Position numbers and translations under genes: made by a program. From Chitinophaga pinensis (lineage in GTDB: Bacteria > Bacteroidota > Bacteroidia > 2-12-FULL-35-15), in NCBI GenBank assembly GCA_945885475.1, contig CAMCYR010000012.1, positions 1 through 62,243 on the forward strand: 62,243 nt of DNA, read 5' to 3'. Positions within the stretch are counted from its first letter, which is position 1. Every line of letters begins with the position of its first letter. Below, in pieces: positions 34,666 through 42,545 of the stretch. A model generated the notes under the pieces. That model saw only the letters and a list, made by a program, of their open reading frames with translations, was not told the origin of the DNA and made no database searches.

Positions 34666-35418
34666 TTACAATATCTTGAATACAACCCAGTTGCATTGTT
34701 TATCGGTTTGTGTTTTCATTCTTCCTATTGTCACAATTTTATTGTCGCTTGGATTTTTATACCAACCTTCGTCCCAAGCACCCATATCTGTGTATAATGC
34801 ATCTGTTACCCCAAGTTCTAAAAGATCGTTTGTAAATGTTGCTAGTGTGATATTTTCGTACGACTCTATCGCTGCTGTTTTGTTGCCTTTTAATTTTACG
34901 ATTGCCCTTCGCTGGAATAGTTTAATATCTTTATATTTTGCCCCTTTACCTTTTTCAATCATTTGAATTTGCTGAAATAAAGAACCTTTTTTTGAAACAA
35001 CAAAGTTGATAATAGAATCGCTCAACAGTTTTCCTTTGTTGGTTGGAAAAATTTCACATTCACCATTAATTATTTTGATGGCACCACCAAGAGAATGATT
35101 CACCTTGTTTTTATTTATTATATTTCCATTATCAATGAAAAGACCATCGACAGAATAACTTCCTAAATCGGTATACGCTCCCGGAAAGCAGAGAAAAATG
35201 TTATTGTCTGTTTTTTTTGGTCGGATCAGTGAAACATCCAATTTGAAATTATTTTTATAAAATATCGTGTAGTTGTATCCTGATTTTGTTCTTTTCTGTT
35301 CAATTTTTAAATCATTAACGCTAACGTTTCCAGTTTTGAAAGCGCTGGTCAAAAAAGTAAATCCAATCACGATCAACAAAAAAATTGAAATCTTCAAAAA
35401 AAGCCTCTGTGTTATCAT
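34666..35418 (-). CDS. Exported protein, possible phosphodiester glycosidase (NAGPA/DUF2233-like)
   Basis: A 250-residue exported protein with an N-terminal membrane or signal segment (about 5-28, LKISIFLLIVIGFTFL). The later layout resembles the NAGPA/DUF2233 phosphodiester glycosidase fold: a turn AYTDLGSYSVDGLFIDNGNI, a segment GGAIKIINGECEIFP, RRAIVKLKGNKTAAIES, and a helix-plus-loop LLELGVTDALYTDMGAWDEG where NAGPA members carry an LDGGxS loop. That last motif is altered, so activity is uncertain. The ATG at 35418 was taken instead of a TTG at 35451. It lies directly upstream of asnB and so may trim or cap surface sugars. The family call is tentative. Confidence 0.5.
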   Translation of the reverse strand: MITQRLFLKISIFLLIVIGFTFLTSAFKTGNVSVNDLKIEQKRTKSGYNYTIFYKNNFKLDVSLIRPKKTDNNIFLCFPGAYTDLGSYSVDGLFIDNGNIINKNKVNHSLGGAIKIINGECEIFPTNKGKLLSDSIINFVVSKKGSLFQQIQMIEKGKGAKYKDIKLFQRRAIVKLKGNKTAAIESYENITLATFTNDLLELGVTDALYTDMGAWDEGWYKNPSDNKIVTIGRMKTQTDKQCNWVVFKIL

Positions 35419-35543
35419 TTTAGTAGTGTGAAAAACTTTGTTAATATACAAAAAATGAATGAGGTGGAATAATGCTATTATTTCTTTTTCTTTGTTATTA
35501 CAGAAGGATTTCTTCTGCCATTTAATTTAAATCCGAAACAACT

Positions 35544-37007
35544 ATGTCTTCATCTGTAATTCTGATCTGTGTATTCGCCTACTCATTGTTGTTGTTCTAT
35601 GTAACCTGGTGGACCTCAAAAGGTGCGAATAATGAAAGCTATTATGTTGGTAATCGTTCATCTAAATGGTATCTGGTTGCATATGGTATGATTGGGGCAT
35701 CGCTTTCTGGAGTCACTTTTATATCTGTTCCGGGGGCTGTTGGTACTGCTCAGTTTGCTTATTTACAGGTTATTTTAGGTTATTTGGTTGGGTATGTTGT
35801 GATTGCATATGTTCTTTTGCCGCTTTACTATCGGCTGAATCTCACTTCTATTTACAGTTATCTTAAGCAACGTTTTGGCAACTATTCTTATAAAACCGGT
35901 GCTCTATTTTTTATATTTTCACGTGTTGTTGGTGCTGCCTTTAGGATGTACATTGTTGTAAATGTTTTGCAGGAATTCGTTTTTGACGATATGCATGTTC
36001 CCTTTTTTCTGACTGTAGCCGTTTTTATTCTTCTGATCTTGCTTTACACATACCAGGGGGGAGTAAAAACAATTGTATATACCGATACGCTTCAAACAAG
36101 CTTTATGCTCGTCTCTGTTGTTTTGTCAATTGTTTTCATAATGCAGGATATGAATTTAAGTATTTCAGATGTTTACCATAAAATTTCCGAAAGTCAGTAT
36201 TCCAAAACATTCTTTGATGATTGGCAAGCAAAATCATTCTTTCCGAAACAGTTTTTTGGCGGAATGTTCATCGCTATTGCCATGACAGGTTTGGATCAGG
36301 AGATGATGCAGAAAAATATCAGCTGTAAAACATTAGGTGATGCTCAAAAAAATGTGCTGACATTTAGTGGGATTTTATTAATCGTTAATATTTTATTTCT
36401 AGTTCTTGGCGCATTACTTTATATCTATTCAAATCAGGAAAGTATTCCATTGATGGTGGATGCAAAAGGAAAGATCATTTCAGATACGGTTTTCCCAACT
36501 GTTGCTTTACATCATTTTGGAACATTATCCGGTATTTTCTTTATTCTCGGATTGATTTCCGCTGCCTATCCTAGCGCTGATGGAGCATTAACTGCTTTAA
36601 CCAGCGTTTTTTGTTTGGATTTTTTAGGCTTGAAAGAAGACGAGACAAAAACGGAAGATGAAAAAACAAAAATCCGTCATCGCGTCCACATTGCCTTTGC
36701 AAGTATTCTTTTTGTTGTGATTATTATTTTTAAACTTGTTAATAATGATGCGGTAATTAACGAATTATTCACATGGGCGGGATATACCTATGGTCCTTTG
36801 CTTGGATTGTATGCGTTTGGCTTATTTACAAAATTACAGGTGAAAGACAAACTGGTTCCTCTTATCTGCGTCATTTCTCCTGTTATCTGTTACACACTAA
36901 ATAGTTTTTCAAAGGAATTATTAAATGGATATAAATTCGGCTTTGAAATGATCATTTTGAATGGTTTGCTTACCTTTTTCGGATTGTGGCTCATCAAGAG
37001 GAAGTAG
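35544..37007 (+). CDS. Sodium:solute symporter (SSS family)
   Basis: A 487-residue integral membrane protein with about 13 helices. The N-terminal helix is followed by the family segment YYVGNRSSKWYLVAYGMIGAS and GVTFISVPG; AAYPSADGALTALTS resembles the conserved sodium-binding helix. The chain ends in a final helix and basic KRK. SSS members couple sodium entry to uptake of sugars, amino acids, vitamins or sialic acid. The substrate is not obvious here. It is transcribed alone and away from the exopolysaccharide block; no partner gene gives a clue. Confidence 0.92.
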   Translation: MSSSVILICVFAYSLLLFYVTWWTSKGANNESYYVGNRSSKWYLVAYGMIGASLSGVTFISVPGAVGTAQFAYLQVILGYLVGYVVIAYVLLPLYYRLNLTSIYSYLKQRFGNYSYKTGALFFIFSRVVGAAFRMYIVVNVLQEFVFDDMHVPFFLTVAVFILLILLYTYQGGVKTIVYTDTLQTSFMLVSVVLSIVFIMQDMNLSISDVYHKISESQYSKTFFDDWQAKSFFPKQFFGGMFIAIAMTGLDQEMMQKNISCKTLGDAQKNVLTFSGILLIVNILFLVLGALLYIYSNQESIPLMVDAKGKIISDTVFPTVALHHFGTLSGIFFILGLISAAYPSADGALTALTSVFCLDFLGLKEDETKTEDEKTKIRHRVHIAFASILFVVIIIFKLVNNDAVINELFTWAGYTYGPLLGLYAFGLFTKLQVKDKLVPLICVISPVICYTLNSFSKELLNGYKFGFEMIILNGLLTFFGLWLIKRK

Positions 37008-37183
37008 TTATTGAAGTATGATTTTCCTTTTTTGACTCCTTTTTCTTTATTTCGAGAAAGAATAGATATTAATTACTTTATAATTTTTTCTAAGGTCTAT
37101 TACGAATTTAATTCGAGGTGAATTTAATACGGATTTCTTCATGCATATTTTCTTTTTTTTTAAGCTTACTGCAAATACTTTTT

Positions 37184-37303
37184 TTATAGAATAAAAAGTG
37201 CAGCAAGTATCATCACGATGATGACAATAAAATATTGCCAAACATCGGGGAAGTATATTTTTATATATTCCCATGCGCTTTTAGGCTTTTCTTTTTCTTC
37301 CAT
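37184..37303 (-). CDS. 39-residue single-pass membrane peptide
   Basis: A short frame with ATG at 37303 and TAA at 37184-37186. The N-terminal half is charged and aromatic (MEEKEKPKSAWEYIKIYF), followed by PDVWQYF and a hydrophobic helix (IVIIVMILAALFIL) that reaches the C-terminus. It starts one base after the stop of the inositol-phosphatase-like gene, which argues for co-transcription and for reality. I do not recognise a family. Another, longer frame in this place (37047-37274) overlaps it in a different phase and lacks protein-like composition. Confidence 0.6.
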   Translation of the reverse strand: MEEKEKPKSAWEYIKIYFPDVWQYFIVIIVMILAALFIL

Positions 37304-37304
37304 T

Positions 37305-38102
37305 TTATTTGAAGTGTTTTTTTACTATGTCTGAAAATTCAATGAAAAACGCACTGTTTCCTGCAACGATTTCCCTGTTGAAGAGATAGTTCCCTTCACC
37401 TTTAAAGTCGGTCACCTTTCCACCTGCTTGTTGAACAATGAATGCTCCTGCTGCAACATCCCACGGTTGCAAGCAGTATTCATAAAAGCCATCAAACCTC
37501 CCACAGGCCACGTAAGCCAGGTCCGTAGCTGCGGAACCTAATCGTCGAAGCCCTCTGCTGTTTTTCATAAAGTGCTTAAAAAGTTCCATGTATTCATCTA
37601 TCCTGCTATAATCATAATATGGGAAGCCGGTCGCTAACAATGAATCGGCAACTTTTGAAGTTTCAGAAACATATATTTCTTTGCCGTTTAAAAATGATTT
37701 ACTCCCTTCCCAGGCATAAAAGCATTCATCAAAATTAATTTCATAAATCACTCCGAGTACCAACTCGTCTTTTCTCATTAAGGCGATACTAATTGCAAAA
37801 CAAGGTATGCCATGAATAAAATTTGTTGTTCCATCAAGTGGATCGATGATCCAATTATAAATCTCGCCTTTTTTAGTTGAGGTTCCTTCTTCTGCTATAA
37901 ACCCTGCTTCAGGCAATAAAACTGACAATTTATCAATAATCCGTTTTTCAGATGTTTTGTCGACATAAGAGACAAAGTCGTTTTTTCCTTTTACTTCTAT
38001 CTTTTCAGAGCTGAATTCGTCCCGCTCCGATCGGATAAAAGCACCAACATCTTTGGACAACAGGCAAACTTCTTGGCAAAGTGTTTGTAAGTCGATACTC
38101 AT
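37305..38102 (-). CDS. Inositol monophosphatase family protein (SuhB/CysQ type)
   Basis: A 265-residue metal-dependent phosphatase. The metal-binding motifs are present: AEEGTSTK, WIIDPLDGTTNFIHG with the DPLDGT signature, and WDVAAGAFIVQQAGG near the C-terminus. Members hydrolyse inositol phosphates, 3'-phosphoadenosine phosphates or related sugar phosphates. The ATG at 38102 begins a typical N-terminus (MSIDLQTLCQEV); the GTG at 38192 upstream would overlap the divergent promoter region and was rejected. A -7 element TAACTTTG lies 18 bases ahead. A 39-residue membrane peptide gene follows immediately. Confidence 0.93.
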   Translation of the reverse strand: MSIDLQTLCQEVCLLSKDVGAFIRSERDEFSSEKIEVKGKNDFVSYVDKTSEKRIIDKLSVLLPEAGFIAEEGTSTKKGEIYNWIIDPLDGTTNFIHGIPCFAISIALMRKDELVLGVIYEINFDECFYAWEGSKSFLNGKEIYVSETSKVADSLLATGFPYYDYSRIDEYMELFKHFMKNSRGLRRLGSAATDLAYVACGRFDGFYEYCLQPWDVAAGAFIVQQAGGKVTDFKGEGNYLFNREIVAGNSAFFIEFSDIVKKHFK

Positions 38103-38120
38103 TATTGTATAGTTTATACA

Positions 38121-38128
38121 CAAAGTTA
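38121..38128 (-). promoter_or_regulatory. Candidate -7 element for the inositol phosphatase gene
   Basis: Minus strand TAACTTTG located 18 bases before the ATG at 38102. Exact match to TAnnTTTG; a -33 TTG is not evident at 19 bases. Confidence 0.45.
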
Positions 38129-38157
38129 CGTTTAAAACACTATAAATTATAAAATTT

Positions 38158-38184
38158 TTGGTAGCAATTATTTGATTAATTTTG
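38158..38184 (+). promoter_or_regulatory. Candidate promoter for the proline-rich secreted protein gene
   Basis: TTG at 38158-38160, 16-base spacer, TAATTTTG at 38177-38184, then ten bases to the ATG. Spacer slightly shorter than usual. It is back to back with the promoter of the inositol phosphatase gene. Confidence 0.5.
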
Positions 38185-38194
38185 ATTACCACTC

Positions 38195-39061
38195 ATGAAA
38201 AACAACTCTAATAGTAACTGTTCGATTAAACCTGTAAATATTCTTATTGGCATTCTTTTGTTGTTCTTTTCTTCTGAAATAATGGCTCAGACAGCTCCTT
38301 TATTCAGCATCAAGCTGAAGTTTTCTGTCCAGCAAGGCGGTTTGGATAACTCGCTAATTACAATTACACGTGATGGAAAGCCTTATCGTATTATTGACCC
38401 CAGTAAAGGGAAATATTTTATTGACCTTGAATTGGGCTCCGATTTTATCTTTACGTTTACGAAACCGGGCCATATTACTAAGCAAGTAATTATTAATACT
38501 GTTGTTCCTAATGGAAGAGAAAAAGAAGATTTCGCAAAATTTACTGCTGAAGTTGGTCTGGAGATGCAGCCAGAAGATAAAATTGTGACCTATACTCAGC
38601 CTGTAGGCAAAATTAAATACAATGGAAATGACGGAGATTTTAATTTTGATAAGGATTATACGCAAACGGCGACCGAAGCGCAGAAGAAAGACAAAGAGGC
38701 TGCCAAGCCGAAACCTGCAGAACCTACTCCGAATCCCCGTGTTGAGCCGCCCAAAAAACTTGATCAACCAACTCCTCCCAGTAACCCTGTTCCGGTTGCT
38801 GTAAAACAACCTGAATACACTCCCGAACCTCCCAAGCCTAAACCAGTTGTTGAGGAACCTGTTGTTGTTTATAAGCCGGTTGTTAAAAACAAAGAAGAGA
38901 AAGTCATACAAAAAGACAAGCTGAAAATAACAATTATTACTGTTAAGATTAACGATGTGAATTTTGAATATAAAAAGGAAGAATATTCCTGGGGTGGAAC
39001 CTATTATTATCTTAATGGGAAGAATATTACGCAGCCCACATTTGAAAAAGATACGGAGTAA
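38195..39061 (+). CDS. Secreted or periplasmic protein with proline-rich linker, function unknown
   Basis: A 288-residue exported protein. A signal peptide (about residues 12-31, ending IMAQ) leads to a beta-rich domain (about 35-115, SLITITRDGKPY and GSDFIFTFTKPGH) resembling a carboxypeptidase regulatory-like or CNA-B fold. A Pro/Lys/Glu-rich stretch (about 160-225, with repeated KPKPxEP/EPPKPKP units) probably spans the periplasm in an extended form, as in TonB. A short C-terminal domain (about 230-288) ends NITQPTFEKDTE. I do not recognise a family. Similar layouts are seen in gliding and envelope proteins of this phylum, but no specific role can be claimed. Confidence 0.7.
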   Translation: MKNNSNSNCSIKPVNILIGILLLFFSSEIMAQTAPLFSIKLKFSVQQGGLDNSLITITRDGKPYRIIDPSKGKYFIDLELGSDFIFTFTKPGHITKQVIINTVVPNGREKEDFAKFTAEVGLEMQPEDKIVTYTQPVGKIKYNGNDGDFNFDKDYTQTATEAQKKDKEAAKPKPAEPTPNPRVEPPKKLDQPTPPSNPVPVAVKQPEYTPEPPKPKPVVEEPVVVYKPVVKNKEEKVIQKDKLKITIITVKINDVNFEYKKEEYSWGGTYYYLNGKNITQPTFEKDTE

Positions 39062-39096
39062 TTCTATCCTTTAACCGATTTTATTGAATTTAGGAT

Positions 39097-40272
39097 TTAA
39101 GAATTGCTAATGGTTATCTTGTTTTCCGATCTTCTAAAATAAAATATTCCTAACACTCCCAATATAAAAAGAATAGTTGAGATCAATTCGGCCTGGGTAA
39201 ATCCAAAGCCGTTGATATGATACAATGTGTTAACGCGTATTTTTTCTATGAAAAAGCGCTCCAGGCCATTAAAAATAAGATAAATTGAAAATAAAACACC
39301 TGGGGTTTTAATTCGTTTTCTGATGTTCCAAAGTATCAGAAATAAAAAAAGACACATCAGTGTTTCATAAAATGGAGTAGGGAAGACCGGCGGGACTAAA
39401 TGATTACAATATTTATCTTCATTACAATTCAGGATAGGTTCACCATAATTTACAACATTGTGCGGGTAATCAAAGCTCCAAACCCAGTCGGGAGCCCAAT
39501 TAAGCCAATTTGGTTTCGGGCTCACATTATTAATTCCCCAATCACCATCGCCTGAAAGATGGCAGCCAATACGACCAACAGCATAGCCAATCATCAAGGA
39601 TGGAGCTGAAGAATCTATTAAATGGGATGTTGCAATACCATTTTTTTTGCCATAAAATATTAATGCGATGGATGCAAGAATTAATCCACCATACATGGTC
39701 AAACCATCAAAGGAAAGTAAAGCACCTACTGGATCTGAAATAAATGTATTCCAGTTTTCAAGGTTGTGAAATATTTTCGCTCCCAATAAGCCTGCAAAGG
39801 CAGCAATTAAAGTCATATTGCCAACATGCTGGTGGGGATGCATTTTTTCCTCTGTCCAAATGGGTGTAGCTAATTTTGTTTTTTCCTTTTCTCGGTATTT
39901 CATATAAACTGAAATGCCGGCAAGTAAGATTCCACCGAATAAATTTCCCTTTGCTGAAAGTAAAAAACCTTGCGTGTTTTCTGTGAAAGAAGAGAAGTTA
40001 AAAAGAATATATACTAATTTGTATCCAATTAAAAATCCAATCAATCCTGAAAAAAATAATTCGCTGCTACTTGCTTTTTCACCTTTTAGTGTTTTTACAG
40101 TTATGGCTTTTAACAGACCTTCCTCTTCTTTCCGTTTTAATTCTTTTGTCCAGAAATAAGCTGCGATCAAGAAAGCGATAGCAACAAAAAAACCGAACAT
40201 TTGTACCATTTTCAAAAAATGCAGATCAATGCCAAGCAGATCTTTTACAGCGTAGTATAGAGAAGGATACAT
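39097..40272 (-). CDS. lgt: Prolipoprotein diacylglyceryl transferase Lgt (long form)
   Basis: A 391-residue membrane enzyme that moves diacylglycerol from phosphatidylglycerol to the lipobox cysteine of lipoprotein precursors. Recognisable are the Lgt signature GYAVGRIGCHLSGDGDWG, then PTPFYE, and GLERFFIEKIRVN with the essential arginine. At 391 residues it is about 100 longer than E. coli Lgt; the extra sequence is a charged loop after the first helices (ELKRKEEEGLLKAITVKTLKGEK) and an expanded central loop with NCNEDKYCNH. Both look normal for this phylum but are worth noting. It stands alone, with a TAAATTCG element 24 bases upstream of the ATG. Confidence 0.93.
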   Translation of the reverse strand: MYPSLYYAVKDLLGIDLHFLKMVQMFGFFVAIAFLIAAYFWTKELKRKEEEGLLKAITVKTLKGEKASSSELFFSGLIGFLIGYKLVYILFNFSSFTENTQGFLLSAKGNLFGGILLAGISVYMKYREKEKTKLATPIWTEEKMHPHQHVGNMTLIAAFAGLLGAKIFHNLENWNTFISDPVGALLSFDGLTMYGGLILASIALIFYGKKNGIATSHLIDSSAPSLMIGYAVGRIGCHLSGDGDWGINNVSPKPNWLNWAPDWVWSFDYPHNVVNYGEPILNCNEDKYCNHLVPPVFPTPFYETLMCLFLFLILWNIRKRIKTPGVLFSIYLIFNGLERFFIEKIRVNTLYHINGFGFTQAELISTILFILGVLGIFYFRRSENKITISNS

Positions 40273-40796
40273 AGTTTGTGAATAACGAATTTTATGCGAA
40301 TTTACGAATCTTTAATGGAAAGTAGATTACTAAGGACTGTGTTTGTTTTTATTGAACCAACCAATTTAAAGCGGAATCAGAATATTCCTAGTCGTTTTCT
40401 TTTTGGGTATTTTGCAAAGTTCCGTAGGTTCTTCAGGGATTAAAATAAATGTAATGGTCCGTGTCAGAAAAAAAGGGTAAGTAATGTAAATAACTTCGTT
40501 ACGCTCTTTATTCTTAATAACTGTTGCCTTATATTTGAATTTAATAGTTTAAAGGGGATTCGCTCCTCAAGAATAACATGATTTTCATCTTTCTGATGAA
40601 GTCAACCAAACAGGGGATGCAAGGCAGAAAATTGATGGAAGTCTTAAAAAACTCAGTTTAGCTTTTTCGGAATCTCTTTTTTTTATGAGCTTTCCTGATC
40701 GTAAAGTATGAGCTGTAAAATTAAGCTATAAAAAAGGGGATTTTTCCCCTTTTTTATTTTGTATTATTTGTGTTTGATAATTTGACTGAAGTAAAA
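40273..40796. other. 524-bp gap between lgt and the condensin-like operon
   Basis: No convincing gene; the longest notable frame is 21 codons at 40597-40662. The left end should hold the lgt promoter, and the right end contains the hairpin terminator of the minus-strand condensin operon. No remnant of a TOPRIM nuclease gene is visible. Confidence 0.6.
40730..40761 (-). terminator. Intrinsic terminator of the condensin-like operon
   Basis: An 11-bp stem (40730-40740 with 40745-40755) with a GGGGA/TCCCC core, four-base loop and A/T arms, so it can act in both directions. It is 41 bases beyond the stop of the kite-like gene. Confidence 0.85.
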
Positions 40797-41324
40797 TTAT
40801 CCTTCCTTTTCAGTATTTTCATATTTTACGATATCTGTAGCAAAATCAACAAAAAATTTATGAGCAGATGTAAATACAAAACGGTTATCCCCTGTTTTTT
40901 CAATGATATTTCTTCTGTTCAATGTATTGATGAAGTTTTTACGTGCATCAGCATCTTTTAATTGTTTGTTTGATAGGATAAGATCTATATAGGATGAATT
41001 AGTGAAATAATTTTCAATCTCTTCCATTTCAAATTCGCTGAACTGAATGCGTTCAAGAAAATTCTTTCCATCTCTGTCTAACTCGTAACTCAAGAGAGCA
41101 ATGAAGATACAGATGTCGCGGGATAACATTTCAGCTGATTCTTCAGACACAACATAGGCGTAATCCTGTGTTAATCGCAATTCGTAATTGAACGAAGCTT
41201 TAAAGAAGTATGTATAGGATTGCTCGTTATCTTTTACCGTTTGATACGTGCGTTCGTTCGGCAGCATAAATTTACCTGCCATAAGATCTTCTACAATTTG
41301 TCGGTGGTGATTAGGAAATTCCAT
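40797..41324 (-). CDS. mksE: Kite-like condensin subunit (MksE/MukE/JetB-type)
   Basis: A 175-residue cytoplasmic protein with winged-helix character. The pattern EDLMAGKFMLPNE, then YTYFFKASFNYELRLTQDYAYV, then a helix DICIFIALLSYEL, and a later LNTLNRRNIIEKTGDNRFVF matches the layout of MukE/MksE/JetB proteins: L-(L/M)-xGxF near the start, a (Y/F)F-x4-L/Y-x-L-x-x-D-x-x-YA strand pair, and a C-terminal wing. Such kite proteins bind the kleisin and DNA in SMC complexes. The start overlaps the end of the kleisin-like gene by 14 bases. It is the last gene here, whereas kite genes normally lie in the middle of muk/mks operons. Confidence 0.7.
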   Translation of the reverse strand: MEFPNHHRQIVEDLMAGKFMLPNERTYQTVKDNEQSYTYFFKASFNYELRLTQDYAYVVSEESAEMLSRDICIFIALLSYELDRDGKNFLERIQFSEFEMEEIENYFTNSSYIDLILSNKQLKDADARKNFINTLNRRNIIEKTGDNRFVFTSAHKFFVDFATDIVKYENTEKEG

Positions 41325-42528
41325 GTTGTGGATCGATTAGTTGTGATTGTTGATTGATAGTTACTTTAGGTACTGTTAATGTAAGATCGTTGATCTTTAT
41401 TTTATCAAACTGTGGCTTGGCGCCGTATTCACGCTCAATGTCTTCGTCAAAAGCCAATGTCGTAAGTGCAAAGAATTTTTCAATTTCCACTTTTTTATAA
41501 TCTTCTTTGAGTGTTTTGTTGCACCAACTGAAAAAATTCTCTACTGGTAAATTGTCTTTTAACTTCTTCGTATAATGTTCCTTATCAAAAATCCATTTTT
41601 CGGCCTCGTTTTCTTCTTCTTCAAAATAAACATCTGTTTCATTTTTAAATTGTTCAAATATTTCAGATGCATTATAGAATGTGTCTTTCGAATAAACAGA
41701 AACTTCTTTTCGTTTTAGTAATTTCGGAGCTTTACGTTTGTATGGGTTTTTTAAATAAGTAATCCATCCTGTTAAAATGATCGATTCTGTTCTGATACGT
41801 TCAATTAAAGGTAATAATTCGTTTGTCAGAATTTTTGATTGACGTAACAAATTGTCGTTCACTTGGATCAATTGAAAATAAAGTTTTTCAAATTGAACGC
41901 GTGCATTTTCATCATCAAAATTCAAACGATACTTGTTTGAAAATTCTGAAATTTCATACAATTTATTTGCAACAGAAGTTGAATGGTTGATGTCCAAGAT
42001 CTTATTTAACGGAATAATATATTCATCGATCCAGCGGGAAGCACGGACAATTTTTTCACGGTAATCAATTTTCTTGACATTCGCTTTTAATTCACGTGTC
42101 TCCTGCAATAAACTCTGTGTATTGCGTTCCACCATTTCATAAAATGAACGAACTTCGATAGCGAGATCATTTAATCGTTGGCTAAGTGTAACTTTATCGC
42201 CATTGATGTTCTCTCGGATTTTACGAAACAGTTCAGCTATAGACGTATGATATTTTTCAATTGTTTCCGGCAACATTGGTTTGAATTCACTTAAAATAAA
42301 TTCAATCAAGTTGTAATAAACAGTACGAATTTCATAGTTATCGTTTACAGGGCTCAATATTTTATATTCAATCAATTGTGAACGGATATCACTTTCGTGT
42401 TTCGTCACAATTTGATTCAATACTTCGAACTTAATGATGCCTTCGTTAGACTGTGTTTCAAACAATTCAGCAATTGCATCATAATGTTCCAGTAAAAAAC
42501 GGAGTATAGTTTTTGGTTCAGCCTTCAT
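41311..42528 (-). CDS. mksF: Kleisin-like condensin subunit (MksF/MukF/JetA-type)
   Basis: A 405-residue cytoplasmic protein. The N-terminus has a helical, winged-helix-like domain (MKAEPKTILRFLLEHYDAIAEL to YEIRTVYYNLIEFILSEF), followed by a long helical, coiled-coil-rich middle (about 95-270) and a Lys/Glu-rich C-terminal part. This is the arrangement of MksF/JetA proteins that bridge the heads of an SMC dimer. It lies 17 bases downstream of the SMC gene and overlaps the kite-like gene by 14 bases, strong evidence of one complex. Assignment rests on context and architecture more than on a sharp motif. Confidence 0.65.
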   Translation of the reverse strand: MKAEPKTILRFLLEHYDAIAELFETQSNEGIIKFEVLNQIVTKHESDIRSQLIEYKILSPVNDNYEIRTVYYNLIEFILSEFKPMLPETIEKYHTSIAELFRKIRENINGDKVTLSQRLNDLAIEVRSFYEMVERNTQSLLQETRELKANVKKIDYREKIVRASRWIDEYIIPLNKILDINHSTSVANKLYEISEFSNKYRLNFDDENARVQFEKLYFQLIQVNDNLLRQSKILTNELLPLIERIRTESIILTGWITYLKNPYKRKAPKLLKRKEVSVYSKDTFYNASEIFEQFKNETDVYFEEEENEAEKWIFDKEHYTKKLKDNLPVENFFSWCNKTLKEDYKKVEIEKFFALTTLAFDEDIEREYGAKPQFDKIKINDLTLTVPKVTINQQSQLIDPQHGIS

Positions 42529-42545
42529 TTATTAGTATGTTTTAG

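Noticed and set aside
34496-34966. 156-codon plus-strand frame across the asnB and NAGPA-like genes
   Set aside because: Crosses the junction of two conserved-looking minus-strand genes and has no recognisable features.
37047-37274. 75-codon minus-strand frame
   Set aside because: Overlaps the 39-codon membrane peptide in another phase; poor composition and not linked to the gene upstream.
38354-38911. 185-codon minus-strand Arg/Phe-rich frame
   Set aside because: Antisense of the proline-rich linker; composition is implausible for a protein.
40597-40662. 21-codon plus-strand frame
   Set aside because: Too short, no hydrophobic or conserved pattern, no linked gene.
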